64,000 nucleotides of DNA from Engraulis encrasicolus (GCF_034702125.1 NC_085857.1:57362426-57426425), one strand, 5' to 3'; shown: positions 10,830-22,862, numbered from the stretch's first letter. Made by a program: numbers and translations. Notes: generated by a model not told the origin, from the sequence alone.

Positions 10830-11547
10830 TGACTTACACTGACTGATATAATCAAGGCTGAATGCATAGTGTACTACCCTCATATGTAAACCTTTGCTAG
10901 TCTGTTTCTCCCTTAATATTGGTGTCAGATTCACACAAATGCAATTCTGGTGTGCTACCTTGCTACTAAACAGGCACAGCAAGTATGATTGAAATCCGTG
11001 TTGGTCGGGTCCCAAAGTGTCTGATTTCAGGTGAAATGACCCCTTTACAACAGACTCCACCTTCACCAGGTCCCCTGAAAATATACATGAATGGTATTGC
11101 AAATATAATTTTTAACATTTCTATAGAAAACATGTCCTATTTCATGTGAAGCTGCTTAACATTAAAATGATGTTAGGGGCTGGATAAGGCAACCTCAAGG
11201 ACCATAAACTGGCCTCGAGACATAGGTTCCCCACCCCTAACCTTCCATCCTCACCTTGCCCTTGTGCTTCACTAACACGGTCCGCCTCTGGGGAACAATA
11301 CTTGTTTCCCCCTCTGTCAGCCTGGCCACAGCAACTTTTCCCCATTCAACATCCTGATGACAAATGAGAAAATAATGTTTAAATGGTGCTTTTGTGAGAC
11401 AGTGAAATGTAACTTCTATCATCAGTTATGTCTAGCAGGGCCACACACACAAGGAGAGGACAGGAGGTTAGATATTGAAATGGACAAGTGGTGTACTAGG
11501 CCACGTGCCATGCTCATCGTGAAGCTTACATTTGCTAAGAGGCAAAT
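10830..11547. other. Intronic stretch, nothing recognised
   Basis: Open frames at 10815-11102 and 11142-11422 on the minus strand have no recognisable domain, no finger motif and no supporting splice sites. No bounded repeat is seen. Confidence 0.4.
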
Positions 11548-11757
11548 GGGACAGTGGTAGCCTAGTGGTTAAGGAGATGGGCTTTAGATCTGAGGATTCC
11601 AGCTTCGAATCCCACACTTCCACTCTCTCACTCCATGGCTAAGGTGCCCATGAGTAAGGGACCTAACCCCTACACTGCTCAAGGACTGTAACCAATACCC
11701 TGTTAATAATTGTAAGTTGCTTTATGAAAGTGTCAGCTAAGTGCAATGTAATAATGT
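11548..11757 (+). mobile_element. tRNA-derived SINE with LINE-like tail
   Basis: GGGACAGTGGTAGCCTAGTGG begins the element. A-box TAGCCTAGTGGTTAAG and B-box GCTTCGAATCC follow. The 3-prime part TAAGTTGCTTTATGAAAG then GTCAGCTAAGTGCAATGTAA resembles the tail that many fish SINEs share with L2-type LINEs. Related pieces occur at 15872, 34085 and 34340. Confidence 0.75.
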
Positions 11758-11872
11758 AAGCGATTGCACAGTCAATGATTCCAACATGTGTTGATTAGCC
11801 ACTAATAGGCTCAGGGGCATATCGAGTTCATTGTAGATTTTGATAGTGCAGATTCTAAGATTTGCATCTCAC

Positions 11873-12337
11873 ACATGGTAATTTGATGATGAATCTGATG
11901 AATTTGTGGGTATTTTGGTTTGGTTTGGTATATTTATGGAAGACCATGGATATCCAAGGGATTGCATACATAAAATACTCATTTCCAACATTGTCCCTGA
12001 TGGAACAGAGAGACACATAAATCACAGAAACATGTATACAATCACATTCCTAAGTCACCTTTATTCCACAAAAACCTTTAACCCTTTGTTGAAAAGCCAT
12101 TTTTGTTTCTGCCATTTTAATATTTGCATTTTAAATTATGTTCAACTTACCGACCTCAACTTGTAGATTCTACAAAAAAATGAGGAAAAGATCTTATACT
12201 TGTGGCCTGTTTTTTTGTGGCTGGTCACATTTTAGTCCCAGGACTGCGCTGGTAATCTGACTCATAGGGAATACATTCACATTTTCCATTTTTACAACAG
12301 CATTTTCTCAGTGGGCGGACAGTCCTCAGGACCCAGT
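11873..12337. repeat. Dispersed sequence flanking the GGGTCA element (left part)
   Basis: Words from here (ACATGGTAATTTGATGATG, ACCTCAACTTGTAGATTCTA, GACAGTCCTCAGGACCCAGT) recur in the same order at 16854-17085. That locus lacks the 3.5-kb insertion found between 12338 and 15812. Confidence 0.7.
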
Positions 12338-15300
12338 GGGTCAAAGACGAAACAGGGTTTTCAGGACTCAAAAAAATAAAACTGTTCCCTGACACCGTTT
12401 TTCAACTTTTTTGGGTACATTGGAGTGTAGAGTGATTAAGTTTATTATTTTCTGTTCAAAAAATAGTAAGGAACATGCATTTTTACCCAATTTTTACCCA
12501 TAAAATGTCATTCAGTGTAATACGGTGTTAAACAGTTGGTAATGCAAAAAACATAGATGACGTTAAAAAACTGAAATAAGCTACATAACATAGTAAAGGG
12601 CTATATTTAAGGTCTTCATCAAACCTAAAATGTTCTAGTAAAAGGCATTTGCAAATAGTTTTTGCGGTAGTATTTCACCAAGTGCATTTCACCCATTTGG
12701 CTTTAACAAGTTTTTCCACCGAAGAGAAAATCAGTTTAAAATACACAATTATTCATTTGTTGTATGCCCCCGCATGTGTTGTGCTAAACAAATAAGTTTC
12801 TTAAGAATTTGACTTCATTTTCACATAAAAATGTGCATTTCACTGAATGACCACAACTATTACACTGAATGACGCTTTGGCAAAAAAGCCTATATAAACA
12901 GCTACTTTTCATTGCTATCATATTGTTACCATCATACTACAGTACTCAACGTCCTGAATGAGTGACAACAGAAGTAAATGTTGTCAAATAATTGGTATTT
13001 TACTTAATATTGGTGCATGAAAACATGTTTTGAAGAACTTCCAAGATCACAAGCTTAGAGGTAGGCTACTACTTAGGCCTAAAACAATAAAAAAGAAAAT
13101 GTTGTCTGTTAACCTGCATATTTCGGGGATTGCGACTTAGGGTGTTCTGATAATTCATGTACAACTTCCAAAATTCCAGAATCGACCCAGTAATATGGTT
13201 GCTACATGGTAATAACAAGGTTATAATGATAATAACAATAAGTCATAATTTCAAGTAGTATCATCATATTGTTGTATCTTATAATAATATTGCTACTTAT
13301 TGCTACCGTTTTGATTACTAATATACAATTATGAACTGATTACACTGAATGAAATGGCCCTTACACTGCATGTCACTGAATGACATCTCTTACACTGAAG
13401 GACGACCAAATACTTTTCACCTTATTTTTAGCTTTTTACAAGCACACAGTTAGTCACCTACAGTACATGAAACAATGACTTTGACCCACAATGTTTACTA
13501 TGCCTATTTAGAAAATATGCTTGTTTGGATGAATATCTGAGTATAAAAGTATTTTTTGACATTTCACTGAATGACATCTGTTTTTGTGGACGCTGTTACC
13601 ACAAGATAAAAATACAGAATTTTCGACTATTGAAGAAAAAGACTCTCCCTTTGCATCATCACTTAAGGGGTCCCTAGGGGTCCTCTTGATGAGGTCACAT
13701 ATTGTTGTGTGACTATCACTTTTTATTATGATTTAAAAGCACCATGTTGATCTTATTACACTGAATGATATCTAAGGAATTGAAAATCCGGACAAAAGTC
13801 CCCAGATGATTTGAATATCAAAACAAAATGGTAATGAAATGTGCTTTTAATACAATAACAAGAACACTTCTGGGTCATTCCACGCCAAATCAACAAGTGC
13901 CCGCGCACTTAGGTCTCAAAAAATTCTGAAAATATTACCAAGTGTACCCATGGTACTTAAGAGAAACACTGTAAATTTATTTGAATGTAAGATGTATACT
14001 CTCCGTGTTACAGCCAATTTTACTGGGGGAGGGGGGTGCCCATTTTGTTCACACTCTTTTTTTTGTCAAAATTCACAAGCCCCTAGCTCAATAACTAAAC
14101 CATGTAGGAAGCTCAAATTTGGCATGCCGGTACATAGATGGAAATAGTTTGTTGCTAAACTGTCAGTTTTGGTCTGTATGATCCTGCATCGTCATAGCAT
14201 TCCCTCAAAGATGATACAAATTGTACTGGAGTTTTTGGCTGTGGTCTGTTTAGGCCTTCAGAAGACATATTTGTGCCCAACATACCCTCTTGATTTTTTC
14301 CCCTTGTAGAGACAAGTAGGAACACTCTCATAAAAAGCTATAAATAGAAAGGAAACCCCATCAGTGTTTGAAAAGAAGACCTCACAAGTCTGACAAATCA
14401 TTTTGGGTGTCATTTTCAGAGCACCAGAACACCTTGTGGGATTGTCCACAGATTTTTTAAATATTTTTTTCTTCATTCTCCATGAATTCTTCCTTTTAAA
14501 AATGCCAATGAGACTTGTCTTATGTGATGTTTTCTTGTTTAATTTCCAACCTGAACATGGGCACCATGCACATTGAGAGCAATATGTTTTCTATGCGTTT
14601 CTTCCGCTGCCATCTGCTGGTCAAAAAAAGTAACAACATGACTCTTTGTGCCTGACCTACTGTCACTTTTGGTGTGTGAACCTGCTACCACATTGAACGC
14701 TCCTGAAATCATTGAAATTGAAAGGGATATCTGCACCCCTGCACAAGGACTCTCGGGTGATCATGTCTGGGTAAAATTTGCATTTGATTATTTAGTCTTT
14801 ACATTAAATGTTCATGTGCTCTCTTTTTGCATTTTGCCCATGTTCAGGGTGGAAATTAAAAATGAAAACATCACATAAGACAAGCGTCATTGGCATTTTT
14901 AAAAAGAAGACTTCATGGAGAATGAAGAAAAAAATAAAATAAAAATCTGTGGACAATCCCACAAGGTGTTCTGGTGCTCTGAAAATGGCACCCAAATTGA
15001 TTTGTCAGACTTGTGAGGTCTTCTGGTCAAACACTGATGGGGTTTCCTTTCTATTTATAGCTTTTTATGAGAGTGTTTCTACTTGTATGTACAAGGGCAA
15101 AAAATCACGAGGCTATGTTGGGCACAAATATGTCTTCTGAAGGCCTAAACAGAGCACAGCCAAAAACTCCAGTACAATTTGTATCGTCTTTGAGGGAATG
15201 CTATGACGATGCAGGATCATACAGACCAAAACTGACAGTTTAGCAACAAACTATTCCTATCTATGTACCAGCATGCCAAATGTGAGCTTCCTACATGGTT

Positions 15301-15812
15301 TAGTTATTGAGCTAGGGGCTTGTGAACTTTGACAAAAAAATGAGTGTGAACAAAATGGGCACCCCCCTCCCCCAGTAAAATTGGCTGTAACACGGAGAGT
15401 ATACATCTTACATTCAAATAAATTTACAGTGTTTCTCTTAAGTACCATTGGTACACTTGGTAATATTTTCAGAATTTTTTGAGACCTAAGTGCGCGGGCA
15501 CTTGTTGATTTGGCGTGGAATGACCCTTCTAGAATTATGCCCAGAGAGTGAAAAAATAATTTTGTTCGTCATTTTGCATGATTGTTCAAGGATGTATTGG
15601 TGATTTTTAAGTTCGGACCATTACACTGAATGACATTTTTGCACTTTGAGATTATTTCACACATACATTGACAATTATTTTTCTTTAAATGTTACTGGAA
15701 TGAGAAAACAGACTATGCTGTTTATCAGCATAACATTCAAAATTCATTAATTTACTTTTTTGATAGTTAAATGAGTGCGGAACAAAAAAAATGCACGTCT
15801 CGTCTTTGACCC
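12338..15812. mobile_element. 3.5-kb GGGTCA-terminus transposon with CAGT target duplication
   Basis: Ends GGGTCAAAGACGA and TCGTCTTTGACCC are flanked by CAGT at 12334-12337 and 15813-15816. The paralogous locus at 17040 shows the empty site with a single CAGT. The interior is AT-rich and carries many copies of TTACACTGAATGAC or its complement (near 12512, 12840, 12863, 13340, 13374, 13562, 13756, 15620). A second element is nested at 13872-15526. No transposase frame is visible. A 233-bp relative lies at 24787-25019. The superfamily is not assigned. Confidence 0.8.
13872..15526. mobile_element. 1.66-kb palindromic transposon nested in the 12338 element
   Basis: The element starts GGGTCATTCCACGCC and ends with its complement, with TTCT at 13868-13871 and 15527-15530. 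The left arm (13872 to about 14560) and right arm (about 14835 to 15526) are near-perfect inverted copies. The short open frames at 13950-14147 and 15257-15448 are the same sequence in opposite directions, not genes. A unique spacer of about 280 bp separates the arms. Confidence 0.85.
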
Positions 15813-15871
15813 CAGTGCTTTTGTCATTGTTGTTTTTTGTTTGTTTTATCGAATCCCTCCAGTCCTTACCT

Positions 15872-15985
15872 CACTCCATGGCTGAGGTGCCCTTGAGCAA
15901 GGCACTTAACCCCACATTGCTCCAGGCACTGTAACCAAAACTCTGCACTTAAAAATGTCAGACTATGTAGTAATGTAATATTTGT
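15872..15985 (+). mobile_element. Partial SINE (3-prime body)
   Basis: CTCCATGGCTGAGGTGCCC then GAGCAAGGCACTTAACCCC and GTAATGTAAT match the body and tail of the SINE at 11548-11757. The tRNA-like head is missing. Confidence 0.65.
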
Positions 15986-16043
15986 TTAAACTTTCTCCCT
16001 GGAGACCAGTTCACAATTTAGACTAGGAGACAAAAAGTTCACA

Positions 16044-16081
16044 TTTTCTAGGGGTATGAATACTTATGCAAAGCACTGTGT
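16044..16081. repeat. Tc1-like terminal-repeat remnant
   Basis: GGGGTATGAATACTTATGC followed by AAAGCACTGTGTA resembles the inner-to-outer end of a Tc1-type inverted repeat ending at a TA. No matching left end was found. Confidence 0.5.
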
Positions 16082-16446
16082 ACTGTGGACAGAGGCCTTT
16101 GTATTTATAAAATAGGAGGTCGGGTGTGTGTGTGTCTGGAAGGCAGAATAGCACCCTGCTGTGCTATAAGAAATGTGTGAACCTCTTGGATTTTTTTTTC
16201 CAACCAACTCGGATATGTTTGCGTGTTTAGGGACATATGGCTGTCGTCGAACCGCGTCATACATAAATAATTTCCGCAATGTTGTCGCTCAAATCGCCTC
16301 TCGTGGCCTTAATCGCATTTTGTCGTCGTCGTTTTCAGCTCGTCTAAACAAAGCCAATTACTCCCTCTACAATTGTCGCAATTGTCCCATTGTAATGTAG
16401 TTTGTGTCAAGCGTCATTTAGTAATGGCGTTCTGTCTTATTTGCAG

Positions 16447-16913
16447 GGGGAGAAGAAGAATGGAAATGGCCAGGCAACAAAAAAAGGAAACTTGAGCGAA
16501 AAAAAACAGAAGGAAAGAAGCATGAATGCAGTACTTGTGGAAGGGTCTTTACTCGCACTGAGGCTTTCATTGAGCACCAACGAACTCACACGGGAGAGAG
16601 GCCCCATGTGTGCTCGACTTGTGGAAAAGCGTTTGCTCAGCGCAGATCTCTAAAGAAACACAAAATGATTCACACCGGGGATAAGCGTCACGTATGTCCT
16701 ACATGTGGAAAAAGCTTCATTGAGCTCTGTGGCATGAGGAGTCATCAGAGAATCCATACAGGAGAAAAGCCGTATCAATGCACCACGTGTGGAAAGTCGT
16801 TTGCCCAAGGAAGCGCACTGAGGGCACACAAGAGGATACACATTGATGTACAATTACATGGTAATCTGATGATATATTATGCATTTTTGGGTTCATTATG
16901 TGCAACTTACTAA
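16447..16913 (+). pseudogene. Truncated 4-finger C2H2 exon, partial duplicate of the 21682 exon
   Basis: The acceptor TTATTTGCAG precedes a phase-1 exon reading GGEEEWKWPGNKKRK (first Gly split), then four fingers: CSTCGRVFTRTEAFIEHQRTH, CSTCGKAFAQRRSLKKH, CPTCGKSFIELCGMRSH and CTTCGKSFAQGSALRAH. After KRIH the frame runs into unrelated repeat sequence and stops at 16911-16913. Fingers 1-3 have the same contact helices as the 21682 exon; finger 4 differs (QGSALRAH versus QSGALKIH). The upstream intron is also duplicated (about 16250 versus 21460). It could still be spliced to exon 8342 to give a short protein, but the abrupt end at a repeat favours a truncated copy. Confidence 0.7.
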
Positions 16914-17085
16914 CCTCAACTTGCAGATTCTACAAAAAGGGGGGAATTCGTTTAGTCCGAATTTACAGTTTTTTTGTGGCAATTCACATTTCCATTTTTA
17001 CAGTTGAATTTTCCCAGTGGGTGGACAGTCCTCAGGGCCCAGTGCTTTTGTTATTGTTGTTGGTTTTTTTGTTTGTTTATTCAGG
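16854..17085. repeat. Paralogous empty site of the 12338 transposon
   Basis: This copy runs ACATGGTAATCTGATGAT, ACCTCAACTTGCAGATTCTA, GACAGTCCTCAGGGCCCAGT and continues directly into GCTTTTGTTATTGTTG. It therefore matches the left and right flanks of the 3.5-kb element with one CAGT (17040-17043). Its left edge is where the finger exon is cut off. Confidence 0.75.
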
Positions 17086-17240
17086 GCTGCAGAGTGCGAA
17101 AAAATTTTTTTTTCAATTGTGTGCCTAAAAATATTTTTCGTTGCACTGGTGTGACCAACTATGAGAAGAACAAAATTAATAGGCAACAATAAACACCCAC
17201 TATACTGAGGATACAATAAAGTAATTATGCAGTAGTGACT

Positions 17241-17480
17241 AGGGCTGCAACGAGTAGTCGACTAATCGACCATAAAAAGTTGACGACAAGAATTTTCCTT
17301 GTCGACTAATCATTTCATTTAATGTTTTTTTTTCACTTACTTAACTAATGCTTAAATTACTTTATTGAAACCTAAAATTGCCCAGCACGTATGATTTGGA
17401 CGTTGTATCTTGGAGTAAGTTACTATCTTGATTTAACACGAAAATCTTTAAAGTTACTTGCGGAGCAAAACAATTCAGAT
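17241..17480. repeat. hAT-like fragment related to 23987-24326
   Basis: TAGGGCTGCAACGAGTAGTC and the words GTCGACTAATCATTT, AAACCTAAAATTG and ACGTTGTATCTTGGAGTA recur in the bounded hAT element at 23987-24326. The right end is not found here. Confidence 0.6.
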
Positions 17481-17489
17481 GTATCAATA

Positions 17490-18130
17490 AGTGAGTAACC
17501 AGGTTTTGCCGTGAAATCTTACGCACATGCACGACCACACGCGGGCCCAAGTCTCCGCCTTGCCTCCTCCCTTAAATATTCTATATGAATATTCTAATTA
17601 GTGTGAACAGACCCATTTGTGTGCATTCATTGGTTGAAAGAATGGGGAAGGGAACGCAGGAAGGGATCGCGGGAAATAAATTCATGATGCGAGGTGAAGG
17701 CACTGTTTCGTAGGTATCCCATTTAAAAAGAAAAACGTTGCGCACAATAACAAAATTACTTTGGCGTGTATAATAAACTCTGACATTGGTAATACTAAAT
17801 GTGAGGACTGCAGAAAGAAACTGTCATTTTATACTGCAGTACAACGCAGGTTTCCCCCCACATGATATTTACAAGGCATTATCAAAAATAGGCAGTCGCA
17901 AAGGCTGCTGAGAAGTAAAAGTTTATGTCGGGTATAAATATGAAAGAGGATGCATGCACACATACGCCACATGTATGAATAACCTGCAGCAATACTCAGT
18001 AAGAAATTCACCTGTTAATTGATGGACGTATTTTACAGTAGCCTTAGTTAAAAGAGAAAGACAAGCACTGCAGTGAGGACGTTCCCAACAAATGTGAGAA
18101 GACATTGCAGATGTCGTAGTCCAGAAAATA
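17490..18130. other. Nothing recognised
   Basis: No bounded repeat, exon or domain. Short minus-strand frames at 17829-18105 lack any recognisable feature. Confidence 0.4.
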
Positions 18131-18139
18131 TTCCATGTT

Positions 18140-18534
18140 TGGTAACGCTTTATAATAAGGTTGTTCTAATAAGCGTTTATAGTCACTAGTAAGCAGGTAG
18201 TAATACCCTTACAAGTGCCCAATAACATGATTATTAACTTTATTTTTTTTGTAGTCGTAATATTTACATCGGCACACATATCCATCTTGATATGCTGACT
18301 AATACTAGATATGGAGGCGTCGCGGAAAAAAACCTACATTTTCAAGATGGCTGCCATGTGTACCGATTTTTATGTTTGTACTCAAATAAAGTTAGTCATC
18401 AGATGTTAACAACGTTAATAAGCATGTTAACAAAGTTAATAAGCATGTTATGGGGCACTTGAAAGGGTATTACTACCTGCTTACTAGTGACTATAAATGC
18501 TTATTAGAAGAACCTTATTATAAAGCGTTATCCA
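18140..18534. mobile_element. MITE with long terminal inverted repeats
   Basis: TGGTAACGCTTTATAATAAGG at the left and CCTTATTATAAAGCGTTATCCA at the right are inverted copies, each continuing inward for about 100 bp (AGTCACTAGTAAGCAGGTAG and its complement). A candidate 5-bp duplication ATGTT lies at 18135-18139 and 18535-18539. No coding capacity. Confidence 0.8.
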
Positions 18535-19020
18535 ATGTTTATTAGCCGCCAATATTATTAGGCCTACTGAAATATTACTGCTGATGGGCATCCAATTTCG
18601 TTGTAATTCCAGGATAGTTTCATGAGTCCTTTTCATTTTAACCAGCTGCCACTGTGTCTCAACAATAATATGGTTGAATGGCTTTCTTCTTTTTTTTAAT
18701 CACGCGCCTCAAAATTCAAATCCACGTTTGGCATTTTTGCAATATTTCAGACCACATACAGCACATGTAGTTGCGCTGCATGCCTCTGTGTGCCGCCAAA
18801 ATGACGTAATGAACCAGAGATGTGCTTACTGCAACTTTCACAGCAGCTCTGAAATTTTTCCACGTCTAGTCAGTCTTTGTACATCTGGACGTGACCGTGG
18901 AAAGGTAATTAAGTAGTTATTTTGTCCTTAAGTGAGCTTTCTTACGTGAGGCTCCAGGATATTGAAACGCATGAGAAATCAGACAAAGTACGAAATGGCC
19001 AAACTATCTTCTGTATTGTC

Positions 19021-19338
19021 TAAGGCTGTAACGATACACCCAACCCACGATTCGGTTTGTATCACGATATATGACCCACGGTTCGATATGCCCCACGATT
19101 TCACAATTTTTTTTTTTTAATTTTTTTTGAAAAAAAATATAAGAAGAAAAATAAATTACATATATACTTTGTAATTAATATCTGTTTTTGCATTTACCTG
19201 CCTGCATTAATTTTGTAGGCTTACAAGGCTGAATGATGTTGCAGATATAGGCTACCACTGCAACCAAAACACAACACAGATAAATAAGGGATATTAGTTC
19301 ACCAAGGGAAAAGGCTTATAAATAGGCTAAGATCATAT

Positions 19339-19425
<87 letters not shown>

Positions 19426-20395
19426 GAGGGGGGGTGGTCAAGGTGTATGGTCATTGGCAGCTGTCTTACTTTATCAAACATTAGACCTATCCAAAATCCA
19501 AACATTAAAACAACTGGCCATATATCGTCAGGAAACATGTTGTATTAAGTTAGGCTACTTAAAGAAATGCAACACTTAATTTTGATTAAGTTAAATATTT
19601 CCGTAGCTTTTTTTGGTCGTGCAGCAGCGCCTGCCCGTAGCCTACAATCAAAACTCGGAATGAACCTCAGTTAGTTCTCACTGCTACGTAACGTGCACGT
19701 TTTTCGTTTTGTTTTGTGGTTTGACATTTTGTCAAGAGCGAGAATGAATGCAGAGGCTGAAATGGAGCATGCTTTCTGCTTATGCAGGCGGTAATTTTAC
19801 AATATAGCCTAACATTAATGTGGGAAGAAATAATGCTGCCTAATATCCTGCCTATCGACCTCAACGTTCGTCCGACTTCGGGCATCTCCCTACAAGCGAT
19901 TCCAGGCTGATTTATAGGCAGGCGGAGCATCTCGTGCGCTCTCTCTCTCTCGCGCTCTCTCTCTCTCTCTCTCTGCTCCAACGTCAAACTCCACTCGCAA
20001 TACATCGCGCATGCATGAATAAAAAAAAAATCTTGACACGTTTATAAAAGCCTTCTTGGTCTGTTGTTCCTTTGTCCTTCACCTTCCGATGTTGGCCCAC
20101 GTTTTTCGTCTCACGGAGGTTGCTCAGGCAATGGATAACAACAACGTGCTGGTTGGAAGGAGCATTTTATATGAGAAAGGGGTGAATGGAACTGTTACTC
20201 GAACGTGTGCGCCCCTTTTCTACTGGTGTTTTTAAGCGCATATGCAAACTCTTGTATGTTGCCTGTTGTGATCTACACTGAGGGTTAACAACTTTAAAAG
20301 GGCATATCGCGATTCTGTGAGGAAGCTTCGCGATAGGGGTTCGTGGGTCTGCGTACCGCGATCCCTCGGTTCGATGCAATATCGTTACAGCCTTA
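19021..20395. mobile_element. Non-autonomous hAT transposon
   Basis: Inverted ends TAAGGCTGTAACGATA and ATATCGTTACAGCCTTA are flanked by a perfect 8-bp duplication GTATTGTC (19013-19020 and 20396-20403). The 1375-bp interior contains the GA microsatellite and a CT tract at 19941-19974. The short frames are not transposase-like. Confidence 0.9.
19341..19425. repeat. (GA)n microsatellite
   Basis: An uninterrupted GA run of about 80 bases with minor changes at the right edge. The open frames over it are artefacts. Confidence 0.95.
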
Positions 20396-20403
20396 GTATT
20401 GTC

Positions 20404-21290
20404 CCAATATAAGAAAGGTTTCCTGTTCTAAAAATAGGTCTTTTAAAAGGGGAGTCATCTTCTTTTTGGGGATTAAACAACATTTCAGCAGCATAATGTT
20501 CTGACTTAACCTGAATTATTTGGACGCAACAACACAGAATGCGAGGGCTATCAATTGACCTCCTCACAAAATCACTAAGTTGAGTTTTACCCTCACGTTA
20601 TGAAAGCTAATCAAACGTCTAATGTCAACGTGGTGCTGATGGACAGTCCCAAGGTGAAAAAGCGCAACTAGTCAATCTGCATTTGGTGTCTCCAAACGAC
20701 AGTCCCACAGAAAACGCATTGATGCAGAAAGTGAGCGGCGATACAACAAGACAACTGATATTGTCTTCAGCAAAGCATTTTGGACAGCAATAGGTTACCT
20801 ATCTGTACTGGACCCTTTGCCTTGCTTGCGCCTTCTACAAAAGTTCTACGAGTGCATCGAATGTTGCGTCACACCTTGGACCTGCGCGCCCAGGGCTACT
20901 GTACTTTCACCTGCCAAGTTACCACGCAGGAGTAAGGAAAGAAAGGAAAAGGGTATCTATTCTGTGTAGTTTGTGCTCTGTTAATTGAGTCTTCATGAAA
21001 ATGATATTGTGAAATGTCTTCTATTCAAATGTGGAAAAACAAAAGCCTCTGCTTTTCCAGCTAATTAAATACAGCATTTTTAATGTAGGCCTATGTTTTC
21101 TTTTGCATTTTCTGTGAGAATGCAGTCTAATTAAAAGCAGGATTTTGAAACAAATAAGTTTCCTTTGCAAAGCTACATTAAGTCAAAACAAAACATGAGC
21201 CTGAAAGGGGAAGTTGTCTTACTTATATTCATGCCAATATGGTCAGTAAACGTCAAGCGCAGAGAATTGGAGTTGGGGGGTGACTTAAAA
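20404..21290. repeat. Dispersed repeat, relative at 30312-31420
   Basis: Shared ordered words (TGTTCTAAAAATAG, AACTTAACCTGAATT, CAATTGACC-like and ATGAAAATGATATTGTGAAAT) link this stretch to 30312-31420. The second copy starts CGTATTGGCCCGAATATAAG, a common fish repeat start. Ends here are not resolved. Confidence 0.5.
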
Positions 21291-21681
21291 CTTAAGCGAT
21301 GCAGTCAGAATTTTTTTGTGTGAACCTTAATTTTGTGTTGGTGCACTTAAAAAATGTTAAGGCACACCAGTGCAACCATAGCAAAATGTTAGCCTGGAGC
21401 CCTGTGGTTTGTTTTTTCGAAAACCGCCCTTCTGCTGTCACCGAACTGCGCCATACCTTGGTCATTGCCATAATTCTCGCTTAGGTTCATCTCCAAACTG
21501 TCGCTCAAATTGCCTCTCATCGCCTCAATCGCATGTTGTTGCTCAAATCGCTCGCTCGTCTAAACAAAGTTCCGTTGTCTACCCAAAGTCAATTACTCCC
21601 TCTGCCGTTGTCACGATTGTCACGTTGTAATGTAGTTTGTGTGAAGCGTCATTTAGTAATGACGTTCTATCTCATTTGCAG

Positions 21682-22862
21682 GGGGAGATGAAGAATGGAA
21701 ACAGCCAAACAAAAAAAGAAAACCTGATGGCAAAGCGGAAGGAAAGAAGCATGAATGCAGTACTTGTGGAAGGGTCTTTACTCGCACAGAGGCTTTCATT
21801 GAGCACCAACGAACTCACACGGGAGAGAAGCCCCATGTGTGCTCGACTTGTGGAAAAGCGTTTGCACAGCGCAGATCTCTAAAGAAACACAATATGATTC
21901 ACACCGGGGATAAGCGTCATGTGTGTCCTACATGTGGAAAAAGCTTCATTGAACTCTGTGGCATGAGGAGTCATCAGAGAATCCATACGGGAGAAAAACC
22001 ATATAAATGCACCACGTGTGGAAAGTCGTTTGCCCAGAGTGGCGCACTGAAGATACACCAGAGGCGACATGATGGGGAGAAGCCTTTTGAGTGCCCATCG
22101 TGTGACAAGGCCTTTGCAGACCAACGGGACCTCCTTCGACACCAGCGAAGCCATACTGGGGAAAGACCATATACGTGCGTCACTTGTGGAAAGTCATTTC
22201 ATCGGAGCAGCAATCTTATGGAACACCAACGAATCCATTCCAGCAGCGGTCCACATCAGTGTCCGGAGTGTGGGAAAAGTTTCTCTCAAAACAACCATCT
22301 CATCGAGCACATCCGGAGTCACTCTGGGGAGAAACCGAACCTGTGTACGATTTGTGGAAAAGCATTTGCGTACCGCAGGTCTCTTAGTAAACATCTGAAA
22401 ACTCACACTGGGGAGAAGGACCATGTGTGCTCCACCTGTGGGAGGGGTTTTGCGCAGGCGGCAGACATGCGGCGGCACGAGAGATCCCACACCGGAGAAA
22501 AACCTTACAAGTGCACCACATGTGAAAAGACCTTCACATCAGCAAACGGTCTGAAATGTCACACGAGATTGCACAGCGGAGAAAAGCCTTTCTCGTGTAA
22601 ATTCTGTGGAAAGGACTTTACTCAAAGGGCCAACCTCAACGAGCACCTGCGAGGTCACTCTGGGGAGAGGCCGTTTGAGTGTACGGTCTGTGGGAAGACG
22701 TTTCCCTACTCCAGCTCTTATAATGAGCACAGGAAGATACACTCTGAAGGAAAGCCATGTGACTGCCCTGTATGTGGCAAGAGCTTTACTCACGAACACT
22801 TATTGAAGAGACACATGAAACGCCACACTGGAAAGCCGTATCCAAATGAAGATGCATCTTAG
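21682..22862 (+). CDS. 13-finger C2H2 zinc-finger exon (probable terminal exon of gene B)
   Basis: The acceptor CTCATTTGCAG opens a phase-1 exon reading GGDEEWKQPNKKRKPDGKAE, a basic stretch that may be a nuclear localisation signal. Thirteen tandem C-x2-C-x12-H-x3-H fingers follow with mostly TGEKP-type linkers, ending CPVCGKSFTHEHLLKRH, then KPYPNEDAS and TAG at 22860. The open frame has an internal Met at 21837, but the first finger (CSTCGRVFTRTEAF) lies before it and is in the spliced frame, so the exon start is the acceptor. Joined to exon 8342-8762, the split codon G|GG gives Gly. The product would be a nuclear DNA-binding protein; target and activity are unknown. The reverse-strand frames are shadows. 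Confidence 0.85.

Noticed and set aside
13950..15448. Pair of near-identical 65-codon frames as paralogous genes
   Set aside because: They are the two arms of one inverted-repeat transposon read in opposite directions.
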